A stretch of DNA of 64,000 nt from an uncultured Collinsella sp. (GCA_900542825.1 UQOY01000003.1:127925-191924); one strand, 5' to 3'; counted from the first letter of the stretch, positions 8,106 to 16,957 are shown. Numbers and translations: made by a program. The notes: generated by a model not told the origin, from the letters alone.

Positions 8106-8915
8106 ATGATCGGAACCCGCACCTCATCGTCCTACACCCCGCATGTCGACGTCGCCCCCGTCGACCGCCCACTCATCCTCGTCGCGCCGCGCTGGGAAGA
8201 AGCGAAGCCCTATTTGAGCGAGACGCTCTCCCCCAACGAGGAAATCGCAAGTGTCTTTGTCGACGCCATTCTTGCCGCCGGCGGTCTGCCGCTGCAGATG
8301 TCCATCACCGAGGACATTGAGGTCATCCGTCATTACGTGGAAATCGCTGACGGTATCGCCATTCCCGGCGGCCCCGATGTCAATCCCAAACGCTGGGGCG
8401 ATGATCGACCCTACGACCCCACCCTCTGCTGCGAGATCCGCGATAGTTTTGAGTTTAAGCTGGTCGACGAGGTACTCCGCGCCAAAAAGCCGCTCTTTAC
8501 CACCTGCCGCGGCACTCAGCTGCTCAATGTCGCCACCGGCGGCACCCTGTGCATGGACGTGCCGAGCCTGGGCGCGCGCGAGGGTCGCACGCAGTGGCGC
8601 CACACCCACGTGCTCAACGACCCCGTGCACCCTGTCGAGGTCATGCCGGGCTCGCTGCTGGAGCGCGCGGTTGGCGGGCACAGGCTGATCCAGACCAACT
8701 CGGCACATCACTGCTGCGTCGATCGTCTGGGCAAGAGCACGCGCTTGGTCGCCAAGGCAACCGACGGCGTTCCCGAGTGCATCGAAGTCGAAGGCCAGCC
8801 TTTCTGCCTGGGCGTTCAATGGCACCCTGAGTACACGTGGAAGACGCTCGAGACCGACTTTAACCTGTGGAAGTCGTTTGTCGAGGCAGCGGCAAAGGTT
8901 AAGCAGACCCGTTAG
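8106..8915 (+). CDS. Class I glutamine amidotransferase-like gamma-glutamyl hydrolase (peptidase C26)
   Basis: The 269-residue protein resembles PuuD-type hydrolases that cleave gamma-glutamyl amide bonds such as gamma-glutamyl-GABA. The triad is visible as Cys134 in TTCRGTQLLNV and His240/Glu242 in GVQWHPE; the IPGGPDVNP loop is typical of the family. It follows the amino-acid importer on the same strand after 87 nt, so a role in releasing glutamate from imported gamma-glutamyl compounds is plausible but inferred. No strong Shine-Dalgarno precedes the ATG, so the start is less certain than the family assignment. Confidence 0.82.
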   Translation: MIGTRTSSSYTPHVDVAPVDRPLILVAPRWEEAKPYLSETLSPNEEIASVFVDAILAAGGLPLQMSITEDIEVIRHYVEIADGIAIPGGPDVNPKRWGDDRPYDPTLCCEIRDSFEFKLVDEVLRAKKPLFTTCRGTQLLNVATGGTLCMDVPSLGAREGRTQWRHTHVLNDPVHPVEVMPGSLLERAVGGHRLIQTNSAHHCCVDRLGKSTRLVAKATDGVPECIEVEGQPFCLGVQWHPEYTWKTLETDFNLWKSFVEAAAKVKQTR

Positions 8916-8948
8916 CTCGCAAGCCACACAAGTTAAAGCCTCCTAAGC

Positions 8949-8988
8949 CAGGGGGGGGCGTACACCAGCCACGGTGCCCGCCCCCCTG
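8949..8988. terminator. G/C-rich hairpin between convergent genes
   Basis: CAGGGGGG pairs with CCCCCCTG across about 24 nt containing a further GGCG/CGCC pairing. It lies between the convergent hydrolase and ABC permease genes. The T-tract is poor, so it may act by structure alone in both directions. Confidence 0.5.
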
Positions 8989-9026
8989 TATTCGGTGTGC
9001 TCGGTATGGTCATCCCTCACAAACAA

Positions 9027-9845
9027 TCAAAGAAATCTCGACCGCAATCGGTCGACGGTAAAGCAAATGGCAAAAATGCTTGCTACGTTTATTAGGCAGT
9101 CAATTAGAATCGAAATGCATTGACTATTCCCCAAAGGGGTCACGCCGCAAATCCACATGAGCATCGAGGACGGAAGCGGAAGCATGGAATTGGCCCCGAT
9201 CTGTATGTAGATCGCTACAACGTTGACAAGCAGCAGCATGCCAATCGGACCGAAGCCGGACCCAAAATAGGAAACAGCAATCACGCAAGAGACCACATAT
9301 ACAAGGCAGACGACACTCGCCAGAAGAAGTCGATAGCAAAAAATATTCAGGTTGAAATACTGCCGAGCATCCAAAACGATTACGCAGTTAAGACAGTACA
9401 AAACGACACTTGACAGGATAAACGCGCCCAAAAGGGCAAAAGAAGACAGCACCACTCGCGCAACGATGGCGCACACACGCTTCCCTCCCCGAGCCTCCGA
9501 CAACCCCCACGGTTCCTCAATAAAGCCCGAACTGACAAAGCGCGGCACAATGCAAGCCGCGATGAACGGAAAGAACAATGCATGAGCCAACGGGGCCACG
9601 TTGAACAGCAGACCGCGAAAAACCTCTGCATTACCAAATAGAAGGACATCCTCCGCCGATAGCCGAAGCGTCGGGTCTGGGAAAAAGCCCAAGAAACTGT
9701 TCTCACGGAGGCTACAGAACCACATCGGGAAAGAATTAAGCTGCAATACCACCATGCACGCATAAATTACCAGGATTAAGGCGTACGCCCATTTGCTCAC
9801 ATGCTTCAATTCTGACTGGAGAAGTCTTTTAATCTGACGAGCCAT
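9027..9845 (-). CDS. ABC-2 type transporter permease subunit
   Basis: The 272-residue protein has about six membrane segments and no recognisable catalytic motif, as expected of an ABC-2 permease. The ATG at 9845 is preferred over the GTG at 9854 because GGGGG lies eight bases before it. It overlaps the upstream permease gene by 17 nt and is the last gene of an ATPase-permease-permease unit. Composition is clearly less GC-rich than flanking genes. The transported substrate is unknown; export of a peptide or lantibiotic-type compound is possible. Confidence 0.65.
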   Translation of the reverse strand: MARQIKRLLQSELKHVSKWAYALILVIYACMVVLQLNSFPMWFCSLRENSFLGFFPDPTLRLSAEDVLLFGNAEVFRGLLFNVAPLAHALFFPFIAACIVPRFVSSGFIEEPWGLSEARGGKRVCAIVARVVLSSFALLGAFILSSVVLYCLNCVIVLDARQYFNLNIFCYRLLLASVVCLVYVVSCVIAVSYFGSGFGPIGMLLLVNVVAIYIQIGANSMLPLPSSMLMWICGVTPLGNSQCISILIDCLINVASIFAICFTVDRLRSRFL

Positions 9846-10653
9846 TGAGCACACCCCCAGCGCGAAAGCTCATGAGAGCGTAAATCAATGCCGATAGACA
9901 GCTGGCTGCCACGCCATATCCCAGAAGCGTCAGCTGCCCCATATCGCTATACCCAAGGGCACATCCGACTCCAAGGTACGGCCCCGGAAGAAGGAAAATC
10001 CATCGCAAGGACGATATGGGCGTCTGAAGGTAAGTTCCGTAGAGCGTCAAGCTCATGACAAATCCAATAATTATCGCAGCCCCGCTCAATACAGCGCTGC
10101 CTGTAATCCGATAGATGGTCACCGTCTCCAGCGCAATCGATATCACCAATACGGCGTTAATCATCATTGCGGGCAAAAATGCAGTCAGCATGCTATGCGC
10201 ATAGTTTTGCCCTCCACGTGTTATCGCTATTGCAAACAGAAGAAGGCAAAGCGCACTATATGTTGCGCCGATTATTAAAGCAGACGAAAGTACATGTGCC
10301 AGAGCCCCGTTAAAGCGGGCAAGACCTCTTGCTGAAGAAATTCGGCATCCCTCTTCATAGCCGCGCTCCTGTAAAATCGCCAGGCAAACGATGAGCGGAA
10401 CGAGCAGAGAGGTGCCGGCAAAAGCACTGCGCACAAGGGACTCATCAGGCACAGTAGGATCGATTACATTCCAGAAGAAACCAATATCCTCCCCGCAAAC
10501 GCTATTGCCAAAGGCTAGCAACGTTGTTCCGCTTTTTAGAAAGACACCGAAGAGAAGGCCGAACGCCAGCATAAGCGCAAGACCAAACTTCGCCGGAAAC
10601 ATCCTGTGCAAACGCATCATATCTGCCTTTATGGGATGGATCGCCCGCTTCAT
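9829..10653 (-). CDS. ABC-2 type transporter permease subunit
   Basis: The 274-residue polytopic protein has a first membrane segment at about residues 24-44 (GLALMLAFGLLFGVFL), a large extracytoplasmic loop after it and further segments to the C terminus. Its start overlaps the end of the ATPase gene by 4 nt, so the pair is translationally coupled. The two dissimilar permeases and one ATPase would make a complete exporter of the bacteriocin-immunity or CcmB-like kind. The substrate is not predictable. Confidence 0.65.
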   Translation of the reverse strand: MKRAIHPIKADMMRLHRMFPAKFGLALMLAFGLLFGVFLKSGTTLLAFGNSVCGEDIGFFWNVIDPTVPDESLVRSAFAGTSLLVPLIVCLAILQERGYEEGCRISSARGLARFNGALAHVLSSALIIGATYSALCLLLFAIAITRGGQNYAHSMLTAFLPAMMINAVLVISIALETVTIYRITGSAVLSGAAIIIGFVMSLTLYGTYLQTPISSLRWIFLLPGPYLGVGCALGYSDMGQLTLLGYGVAASCLSALIYALMSFRAGGVLNGSSD

Positions 10654-11375
10654 TGCGAGACCGCCTTCATCAAGCGCCTGTAATACTCTTTTAGGGATGG
10701 CGCCTCATCCCTTATGACGTCCATCGATTCCTTTTTCAGCAGTTCGCCGTCATGAAGAAACAGGCAGCTTGTTGCAACCGATGCCAGCTCATCCAAATCA
10801 TGACTAGAGATGAGCATGGTCTTACCCTGCTCTCGATTCAATCGGCCGATAAGGGTCCATATGCTCTCAATGCCCAGCGGGTCCAACCCATTTGCTGGCT
10901 CATCGAAAACTAGCAAGTCCGTGTCACCCAACAAAGCTGTAGCTATATCCAGCCGCCGTTTCATTCCCAGAGAAAAACTGCCTACGCTCTTTTTTTCATC
11001 GATGTCCAGCCCGACTAGGCTCAAAACGCGAGGAACCTCACGTTTCTCATCGAGCCCCCATTCCGCACATCGGATCCGAAGATTCTCAGCCGCACTGAGG
11101 GATTGGTATGCTCCGCAGGAATCTGGCACATAGCCGACACGCGTCCGCATCAAGCTCAGCTCTCTTTTTGACTTGCCTCCGAAGAGTTCCACGCTTCCCG
11201 ACGATGGCTCACAGATGCCCAAGACGATTTTAATGAGCGTGCTTTTGCCCGCACCGTTTGCACCGACAAGGGCACAGAGCTCAGACTGATGCACCTCGAA
11301 GGAAACGCCATGCAAAACGCGCCGTTTCCCGTAGCGCTTTGATACTTTTGATAGCTTTATCGCTGATGCGTTCAT
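10650..11375 (-). CDS. ABC transporter ATP-binding protein (exporter type)
   Basis: The 241-residue ATPase has Walker A GANGAGKST, signature SFSLGMKRRLDIA, Walker B LLVFDEPANGLDP and H-loop ISSHDLDELA, which are typical of CcmA/BcrA-like drug or bacteriocin exporters. The start at ATG 11375 follows GGGAGG but with only 3 nt spacing; an in-frame ATG at 11411 with GGAG is the alternative and would add 12 residues. It heads the exporter unit and lies downstream of an XRE regulator gene, from which a terminator separates it. Confidence 0.8.
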   Translation of the reverse strand: MNASAIKLSKVSKRYGKRRVLHGVSFEVHQSELCALVGANGAGKSTLIKIVLGICEPSSGSVELFGGKSKRELSLMRTRVGYVPDSCGAYQSLSAAENLRIRCAEWGLDEKREVPRVLSLVGLDIDEKKSVGSFSLGMKRRLDIATALLGDTDLLVFDEPANGLDPLGIESIWTLIGRLNREQGKTMLISSHDLDELASVATSCLFLHDGELLKKESMDVIRDEAPSLKEYYRRLMKAVSQ

Positions 11376-11449
11376 TGGCCTCCCGTTCTGCTTGATAGCA
11401 AAACCGCTCATATCGCTCCGTCTTTCCTTTATCGTTTTCCATAGTTGTT

Positions 11450-11478
11450 ATTGTTTTTCGATAACTCGTATTTGTCAA
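11450..11478 (-). promoter_or_regulatory. Promoter of the ABC-2 exporter unit
   Basis: On the minus strand a perfect TTGACA (11473-11478) is followed after 17 nt by the weak -10 AACAAT (11450-11455). The surrounding DNA is AT-rich and lies between the XRE terminator and the ATPase gene. Confidence 0.5.
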
Positions 11479-11483
11479 GATAA

Positions 11484-11515
11484 TCTAAAAGAAAGAACCC
11501 GTGTTAGACACGAGT
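11484..11515 (-). terminator. Intrinsic terminator after the XRE regulator
   Basis: On the minus strand ACTCGTGT pairs with ACACGGGT across a 3-nt loop and is followed by TTCTTTCTTTT. It separates the regulator/DUF2975 unit from the exporter unit. Confidence 0.65.
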
Positions 11516-11555
11516 CCCTTCACGCTGATATTTCGTTTTAGTTGTTCGCCTTAAG

Positions 11556-11885
11556 CTACTCGTCACTCAAATCGACAGCGAAGACTGATGTCGGAAGCGA
11601 CGCCTCGTTGCCTCCGCCATCCCGCATCTGTCTCACGACATTTTTCGCGCGCTCGACAATAAGCTCCTCAAGCTCTTTCTCGCTCACGCGCTGAATAATA
11701 TCTCCCGGTTGACAATCAAGCTCATCACAGATATCGAGAAGCGTCTTTAGGCGAATAGCTTTTATCTTTCCGTTTCTAAGCTTTGAAATATTAGCCGGAG
11801 TATGCCCCGTGGCCCGAATCAGATCAGCGCTGGTCTTTCCGGTCTTAAGCAGCTGCGTCTCAAGCTCGATGATGAGATAGCTCAT
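11556..11885 (-). CDS. XRE-family helix-turn-helix regulator
   Basis: The 109-residue protein has an N-terminal Cro/CI-type domain: KTSADLIRATGHTPANISKLRNGK, followed by IRLKTLLDICDELDCQPGDII, the pattern of the small YozG-like regulators. The C-terminal 40 residues are of unknown role. It lies 8 nt after a DUF2975 membrane protein gene; the XRE/DUF2975 pair is a recurrent unit in Firmicutes and Actinobacteria. It is likely autoregulatory through the inverted repeat upstream of the pair and might also control the adjacent exporter. Confidence 0.8.
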   Translation of the reverse strand: MSYLIIELETQLLKTGKTSADLIRATGHTPANISKLRNGKIKAIRLKTLLDICDELDCQPGDIIQRVSEKELEELIVERAKNVVRQMRDGGGNEASLPTSVFAVDLSDE

Positions 11886-11893
11886 GTTCCCTC

Positions 11894-12454
11894 CTACACA
11901 AGCTCGTCAGACTGCTCTTGGAGCAGCGAGGCATAACTCCAGATCGCCGAGATAAACAAACAGACAACTGCGCCGATAAACGACCCCGCATCAAAGGTAG
12001 CGCCTTGGCAAATCTCAATAACGAAGGAATGAGGCACGATGTAAAGCTCCAGTCCGCCAATGGTGAGATTGACCGATCCATAGGCACCAACAAGCGAAAC
12101 CGCGGCGTTAACAGCAAAGGCAAGCGCGAGAACACGGATAAGCCGCACATGCGTCTTGGTAAAGGGCGAGACGCCCTGAGAGATATTACGGCTGATCCCA
12201 CACAAAACGACAAGCGAAATGCCCACGACGAGTGCCAGGCACAGTCCGCTTGGGATAACGATGCAACCGCCATTGAGAAGCGTCACGACACCGAAAGAAT
12301 CGACAGAAGCAACGTTTGTAACCGCATACCAGATCACGTAAACAACCAACGCGGCAAAAGCGACGAGCATCCCTGCAAAAACGGCTGCCATGCAAAAACC
12401 AAGCTTCCTGATATTTTCGCCCGCCTTGGCCATACGCTGAACGCTGTTGGACAT
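11894..12454 (-). CDS. DUF2975 membrane protein
   Basis: The 186-residue protein has four predicted membrane segments and the conserved ISRNISQGVSPFTKTHVRLIR region between segments two and three that marks DUF2975 proteins. Function is unknown. The ATG at 12454 is preferred because GAGGGTGAG precedes it; the frame is open further upstream without such a site. It is the first gene of a two-gene unit with the XRE regulator. Confidence 0.7.
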   Translation of the reverse strand: MSNSVQRMAKAGENIRKLGFCMAAVFAGMLVAFAALVVYVIWYAVTNVASVDSFGVVTLLNGGCIVIPSGLCLALVVGISLVVLCGISRNISQGVSPFTKTHVRLIRVLALAFAVNAAVSLVGAYGSVNLTIGGLELYIVPHSFVIEICQGATFDAGSFIGAVVCLFISAIWSYASLLQEQSDELV

Positions 12455-12477
12455 ACACTCACCCTCATCGACTCTAT

Positions 12478-12505
12478 CGTTATTCGAACAGTTTATCGAA
12501 CAACG
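12478..12505. promoter_or_regulatory. Inverted repeat upstream of the DUF2975/XRE pair
   Basis: CGTTATTCGA and TCGAACAACG form a 10-bp inverted repeat with one mismatch and 8 nt between arms, 24 nt before the DUF2975 start codon. Place and size fit an operator for the XRE protein encoded in the unit. Confidence 0.45.
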
Positions 12506-12600
12506 ATATGGATTGCATGCGGAAAGCCCCGACAGTGCGCATAGGCCATTCACTAATCAGAAGGGGTGAGAGTGGATTTTTGGACACGTATCGAACGAGC

Positions 12601-12656
12601 GTGGATAATCTCCCACTTTGAGGCCACCATGGGGCCTAAAACGGGAGATTATCCAC
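12601..12656. repeat. Hairpin between convergent-facing units
   Basis: GTGGATAATCTCCC and GGGAGATTATCCAC are a perfect 14-bp inverted repeat. An inner AGGCC/GGCCT pairing with flanking TTT/AAA gives a nested stem. It lies 28 nt downstream of the Hpt gene stop codon, on that gene's transcript, and may end or protect the mRNA. Confidence 0.7.
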
Positions 12657-12684
12657 TCTCATAGTCATCAAAGCTCGCGAGCTC

Positions 12685-13041
12685 TTACTCGGCCACCTCG
12701 CGCAGGGCCGACATCGTAGCCGCATATTGCTGCTGCAGCGCATGCATCCCCTCGCGAGCGCCGTCAACGGCATCGGCGCCGCGCAGCGCCTCGGTCACCA
12801 CGACCGCTGGCTCGTACAGATTATCGAATCCCAGGTTCTGACTCACGCCCTTGAGCGTGTGCGCTGCCATAAACGCACCTTCGGCGTCTCCTGCCGCCAT
12901 GGCGGCCTCCAACTTGTCCATGCTCTCGTCATCCAAAAACTTGAGGGCAAAGCGGGCAAGCATTTCCTCGCCCATCAGCCGAGCGCACGCGTCATCATAA
13001 TTAGCGCCGATCTTCTCATACGCCTCACGCATGGAAATCAT
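12685..13041 (-). CDS. Histidine phosphotransfer (Hpt) domain protein
   Basis: The 118-residue protein is a single Hpt domain. The phosphorylatable His61 lies in AAHTLKGVSQNLGF, the diagnostic motif. It would shuttle phosphoryl groups between a histidine kinase and a receiver domain. The gene follows the GGDEF/receiver/HD-GYP gene by 24 nt on the same strand, so that receiver is the obvious partner. No kinase gene is adjacent. Confidence 0.85.
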   Translation of the reverse strand: MISMREAYEKIGANYDDACARLMGEEMLARFALKFLDDESMDKLEAAMAAGDAEGAFMAAHTLKGVSQNLGFDNLYEPAVVVTEALRGADAVDGAREGMHALQQQYAATMSALREVAE

Positions 13042-13065
13042 GGGTTAAAAACTCCTTTGGTCAAA

Positions 13066-14946
13066 CTAAATCGTGGGAAACGCAACGACGTCGGCGGGGC
13101 GTGCCAACGTCTCGGCAATTTGGTCTTGCACCTCGAGCAGGCAATCGAGCAGCAGCGGGTTAAAGGTGCCGCACTTACCGTCCAGGATCATCTGGATCGC
13201 CTCCTCGTGCGGGATAGCGTCCTTGTACACGCGCACGCTCGTCAGTGCATCGTACACGTCAGCCACCGAAACCACCTGCGCGGCGATGGGAATTTCGTCG
13301 CCCTTAAGGCCATCGGGATAACCCTTGCCGTCCCAGCGCTCGTGATGCCAACGCGCAATCTGGTACGCATATTCCATAAGCGCATTGCCGGCGTGATGGC
13401 TACCCAGCTCAAGCAGCATGTCGGCGCCGATCGTGGTATGCGTCTTCATAATCTCGAACTCCTCGGGCGTAAGGCGTCCGGGCTTGTTGAGGATCGCATC
13501 GTCAATCGACATCTTGCCGATATCGTGCAGCGCCGAAGCCAGGGCGATCGTGGAGCGTTCCTCATTGTCGAGGGAGATCGTGCCGCTACGCTGGACCAGA
13601 CAGCCAAGCAGCAGCTCGGTCAGCTTCTCGATGTTCGTAACGTGCCTGCCGCTCTCGCCGTTGCGAAGCTCCATGACGCCGGCCATGATGTCGATGAGCA
13701 TGCGACTGTTCTTGACGCGCTCGTTGTACTGCTGGGACAGCAGGTTCGTCAGGCGGCGCTGTTTGGCGTATAGGCGGATGGTGTTGCTTACACGGCGGCG
13801 CACGACACGGGAGTCAAACGGGCGGTTGATATAGTCCGAGGCGCCCAGCTCGTACGCGCGCAGAACCATATCATCGGAATCTTCGCTCGAGATCATGATG
13901 ACAGGCAGATTGTCGATACCCGATCGGCGCGATAAATCGGCCAGCACCTCAAAGCCGCTTATGCCCGGCATGACAATGTCCAGCAGCACGAGCGACAACT
14001 CATCGCCATAGCGGTCGAGCATGTCGAGCGCCGCACGACCGTTATCGGCCTCGAGGATGCAGTACTCGTCCTTGAGCATCTCGTTGAGAATGACTCGGTT
14101 CATCTCGGAGTCATCGACAATAAGCACCAAAGGCTTTTCGCTTTGGAAAGCCTCGATGGAATCGGCATCGGTCACGACCGTACCGGCTTTTGCCTTAGCG
14201 CGGCTCAATAACTGGACAGCGCGGCCAACGCCCTCATCGACCGTCTCGCCATGAATGCGAACGCCACCAACACATGCCGTCAAGCTCACGTACTCATGGC
14301 CCGGAATAATCGTGGAACGAACGGCATCGGACACCTGATGCAGGCGACGGGTGAAGTCATCGGAGGGAATATTGGGCATGACAACCACAAACTTGTCGCA
14401 GCCATAGCGCACAAGCTCGTCAGTCGAACGGATTCCGCCGCGCATGGCTGTCGCCACAGCACCGAGCGCAAGGTCGCCGGCATGACGGCCACACGTATCG
14501 TTGAAGACCCTAAAATCATCAAGGTCGATCATCGCAACGCCGGCATTCATGCGGGCGTTGCGGAGCTTTTCCTCGTAATATCGGCGATTGCGCACACCCG
14601 TCAGCACGTCGGTGTAGACAAGGTCCTCTTCTGCAGCCTCTTGCTCATCGATCGGACGCACCATCAGCAAGACGTGAGGCTCGCCCTCGACCTTCAGAGG
14701 GCGTAGACGGGCGCGGTACTCAGTACCATCATTGAGCAGCTGCTCCGATACGTCATCGGAACCCGCCAAGGCCTCAAGACTTGACTGACGCAGACAAGGA
14801 CACCGATCACCGGCGAGCAGGCAGTTAGGCTCGCTCTTAATCTGATCGGCCGACAGCAAACGCACCACGGGGTAGGTCTTCGCGACACGGGCGACCTCGG
14901 CGGCAGCCTCCTCGTCGGTTAGATTGGCCTCGTGATTATTGAGCAT
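13066..14946 (-). CDS. Degenerate GGDEF - receiver - HD-GYP signalling protein
   Basis: The 626-residue protein shows, in order, a PAS-like N-terminal region (about 25-105), a GGDEF-type domain (about 108-260), a receiver domain (about 272-395) and an HD-GYP domain (about 410-610). The GGDEF site reads RYGCDKF at 180-186, so cyclase activity is doubtful. The receiver has phospho-acceptor Asp323 in LLDIVMPG but INRPF instead of the usual KPF. The HD-GYP site looks intact: H435, H474-D475, HHE 534-536 and GYP 542-544. It is predicted to be a phosphorylation-controlled c-di-GMP phosphodiesterase working with the Hpt protein downstream. Confidence 0.88.
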   Translation of the reverse strand: MLNNHEANLTDEEAAAEVARVAKTYPVVRLLSADQIKSEPNCLLAGDRCPCLRQSSLEALAGSDDVSEQLLNDGTEYRARLRPLKVEGEPHVLLMVRPIDEQEAAEEDLVYTDVLTGVRNRRYYEEKLRNARMNAGVAMIDLDDFRVFNDTCGRHAGDLALGAVATAMRGGIRSTDELVRYGCDKFVVVMPNIPSDDFTRRLHQVSDAVRSTIIPGHEYVSLTACVGGVRIHGETVDEGVGRAVQLLSRAKAKAGTVVTDADSIEAFQSEKPLVLIVDDSEMNRVILNEMLKDEYCILEADNGRAALDMLDRYGDELSLVLLDIVMPGISGFEVLADLSRRSGIDNLPVIMISSEDSDDMVLRAYELGASDYINRPFDSRVVRRRVSNTIRLYAKQRRLTNLLSQQYNERVKNSRMLIDIMAGVMELRNGESGRHVTNIEKLTELLLGCLVQRSGTISLDNEERSTIALASALHDIGKMSIDDAILNKPGRLTPEEFEIMKTHTTIGADMLLELGSHHAGNALMEYAYQIARWHHERWDGKGYPDGLKGDEIPIAAQVVSVADVYDALTSVRVYKDAIPHEEAIQMILDGKCGTFNPLLLDCLLEVQDQIAETLARPADVVAFPTI

Positions 14947-14970
14947 ATGGGGCCCTTTCGATAGTTTCGC

Positions 14971-14999
14971 ATGGTAGCGGTGGGTTCCAAATGCTACAA
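14971..14999 (-). promoter_or_regulatory. Promoter of the HD-GYP/Hpt operon
   Basis: On the minus strand TTGTAG (14994-14999) and TACCAT (14971-14976) are spaced by 17 nt, 25 nt before the start codon. Confidence 0.5.
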
Positions 15000-15157
15000 G
15001 GGTAACACCTTGTCGATGCAGGTAAGTACGTGAATGCTGCTACATTTTTATGAGTTGGCAGACGGCGCGATTGAAGCCGCAGACGTGAGGTTTTGAGCAC
15101 ATTTGTTAACACGGCCGAAACGTTTGCGGATGGAGCTTGCTTTGGCTATTGCGGGTG

Positions 15158-15955
15158 CTAGAACCCCAGGATGCCACGGACCGTCTGGGCAGCCGCTACC
15201 GGGCGATCGCGCAGGCCGTTGTGCGCGCCCGGGATCGTCACGAGCGGACAGTCCAAAAGCTCAGCCGCCATCCTCGTGCCCGCCTCGCGGGGCGTGCCAA
15301 TCGAAAGCTCGCCCAGGAGCACAGCGGCCACCGTTTTCGACGCGCGAACGCTATTCCAATCGGGAACGCAGGTCATAGTAATCCCGTATTCGTTTGCCAT
15401 GAAACTGCGGCCGTTGCGCAGGGCATGCCTGGCTTCTGCCTCGGTTAACTTGGGGGCCTCGGGGTCCGAATCGCCGATGGCGCCCAGGAAGGCCCGTAAT
15501 GCCCTGGAAACCTTTCCCGCGGCGATCATCTCGCGCAAAACCGGGGCCGCGCCCAGGCCGGCACCCTCGTTTGTCACGGCGGGTTCATGCAGAATCGCAC
15601 GCAAGATTATGGCAGGGTTTGCACGGAGGAGCTCCAGCGTCACAAGCGTACCGGCACTGTGCGCGAGCACGTTTGCCGGAGCGCCGATATGCTCGATAAC
15701 GGCCTGCAGGTCGGCGGCCTGGGCGGCGAGGTCGTAGCGTCCGTCTACAGCGTCGCCGCTCTCGCCGCAACCGCGGCGGTCGTAGGCAATGACACGGTAG
15801 TTACAGGCGAGCTCGCGGGCGATGGCGTCAAAAAAGACGCCGTCGACGCAGGCGCCGTGCACGCACACCAAGGCAGGAGCATCAGGCGACACATCCGGGC
15901 CGGCATATTCGCGACAGGCGATCATGGTGCCCGCATTCTCGACCGTAAAATCCAT
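15158..15955 (-). CDS. Alpha/beta-fold hydrolase
   Basis: The 265-residue protein has the fold's ordered motifs: oxyanion HGACVDG near residue 33, AYDRRGCGESG near 57-67, the nucleophile elbow LAHSAGTLV with Ser100, and a C-terminal IPGAHNG histidine. It resembles small esterases or haloperoxidase-like hydrolases. The elbow is A-H-S-A-G rather than the commoner G-H-S-x-G. Substrate unknown. Both neighbours are on other units, so it is probably monocistronic. Confidence 0.8.
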   Translation of the reverse strand: MDFTVENAGTMIACREYAGPDVSPDAPALVCVHGACVDGVFFDAIARELACNYRVIAYDRRGCGESGDAVDGRYDLAAQAADLQAVIEHIGAPANVLAHSAGTLVTLELLRANPAIILRAILHEPAVTNEGAGLGAAPVLREMIAAGKVSRALRAFLGAIGDSDPEAPKLTEAEARHALRNGRSFMANEYGITMTCVPDWNSVRASKTVAAVLLGELSIGTPREAGTRMAAELLDCPLVTIPGAHNGLRDRPVAAAQTVRGILGF

Positions 15956-16180
15956 ACTGTGTTCCCATCGTCAATGCCCATCCAGTTGCACGTCAGTACG
16001 GTTGGATAGACCCGCATTGCCTTACGCCTTGTTAACAGATTAACTGTACCCGACCTGAGGCTTTTCATGGCGCGGCATAATAAGCGACGTGAAAAAACGA
16101 AACTTGTAAAGCAAGAGCCCGCACCTTGCTTTGGAGCCGATGCTATGCTTAGGCACAATTGTCTTGAGGAGCATATGCCT

Positions 16181-16957
16181 ATGTCTACGTTTTTGAATGC
16201 CAGCCCCATCTTTGGGCCCGTTCGCAGCCGTCGCCTTGGTCTCTCGCTCGGCGTCAACATGATGCCGGCCAGCGGCAAAATCTGCACGTTCGACTGCATC
16301 TACTGCGAGAACGGCCTCAACGCCGAGCGCCCCTGCCACGAGTCGTATAACACGGCTGCCGTGGTGCTCGATGCACTCGAGGCAAAGCTGCGCGAGATGG
16401 CAACCGAGGGAGAGCTCCCCGATGTGATCACGTTTGCCGGCAACGGCGAGCCCACCGCCGCGCCGGAGTTTCCGCAGGCCATCGCCGGTGCCATCGCACT
16501 GCGCGACGAACTTGCCCCAAACACCAAGATCGCCGTGCTCTCCAACGGCACACGCGCCGACCGTCCCCAGGTACACGATGCGCTCATGATGGTCGACGAC
16601 AACATTCTTAAGCTCGATACGGTCGACCCGGCGTTTATCCAGCTGCTCGACCAGCCTGTTGGCCCCTACGACGTCGAGCGCCAGATCGAGACGTTCGCAA
16701 GCTTTGACGGTCACGTTATTATCCAGACGATCTTTTTGACCGGCGAGTATCAGGGCAAGCTCATCGACAACACCGGCGAGGAGTACGTTGCCCCCTGGCT
16801 CGCGGCGCTTGAGCGCATTCGCCCGCAAGAAGCGACCATCTACACGGTGGCGCGCGAGACACCGGTCGCCGGCCTTGCTAAAGCGGTGCCCGAAGTGCTA
16901 GACGCCATTGCCGCGCGCGTCCAAGCCCTCGGCATTCCCTGCCAGGTGAGCTACTAG
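16181..16957 (+). CDS. Radical SAM protein (COG0731-like Fe-S oxidoreductase)
   Basis: The 258-residue protein has the radical SAM cluster motif CTFDCIYC (Cys35, Cys39, Cys42) after FGPVRSRRLGLSLGV, and a GNGEPTAAP segment for SAM binding, as in the wyosine-biosynthesis-related COG0731 group. The reaction in bacteria is not established. ATG 16181 is chosen because GAGGAG is nine bases upstream; the ATG at 16175 is too close, and earlier in-frame starts lack a site. TGCTATGCT at 16141-16149 could be an extended -10. Confidence 0.8.
   Translation: MSTFLNASPIFGPVRSRRLGLSLGVNMMPASGKICTFDCIYCENGLNAERPCHESYNTAAVVLDALEAKLREMATEGELPDVITFAGNGEPTAAPEFPQAIAGAIALRDELAPNTKIAVLSNGTRADRPQVHDALMMVDDNILKLDTVDPAFIQLLDQPVGPYDVERQIETFASFDGHVIIQTIFLTGEYQGKLIDNTGEEYVAPWLAALERIRPQEATIYTVARETPVAGLAKAVPEVLDAIAARVQALGIPCQVSY

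Noticed and set aside
8951..8958. Run of eight G as a phase-variable tract
   Set aside because: It lies in an intergenic hairpin between convergent genes, not in a coding region or promoter spacer.
11281..11478. 65-codon frame overlapping the start of the ABC-2 ATPase gene
   Set aside because: It overlaps the ATPase in another frame, has no ribosome site of quality and no recognisable motif.
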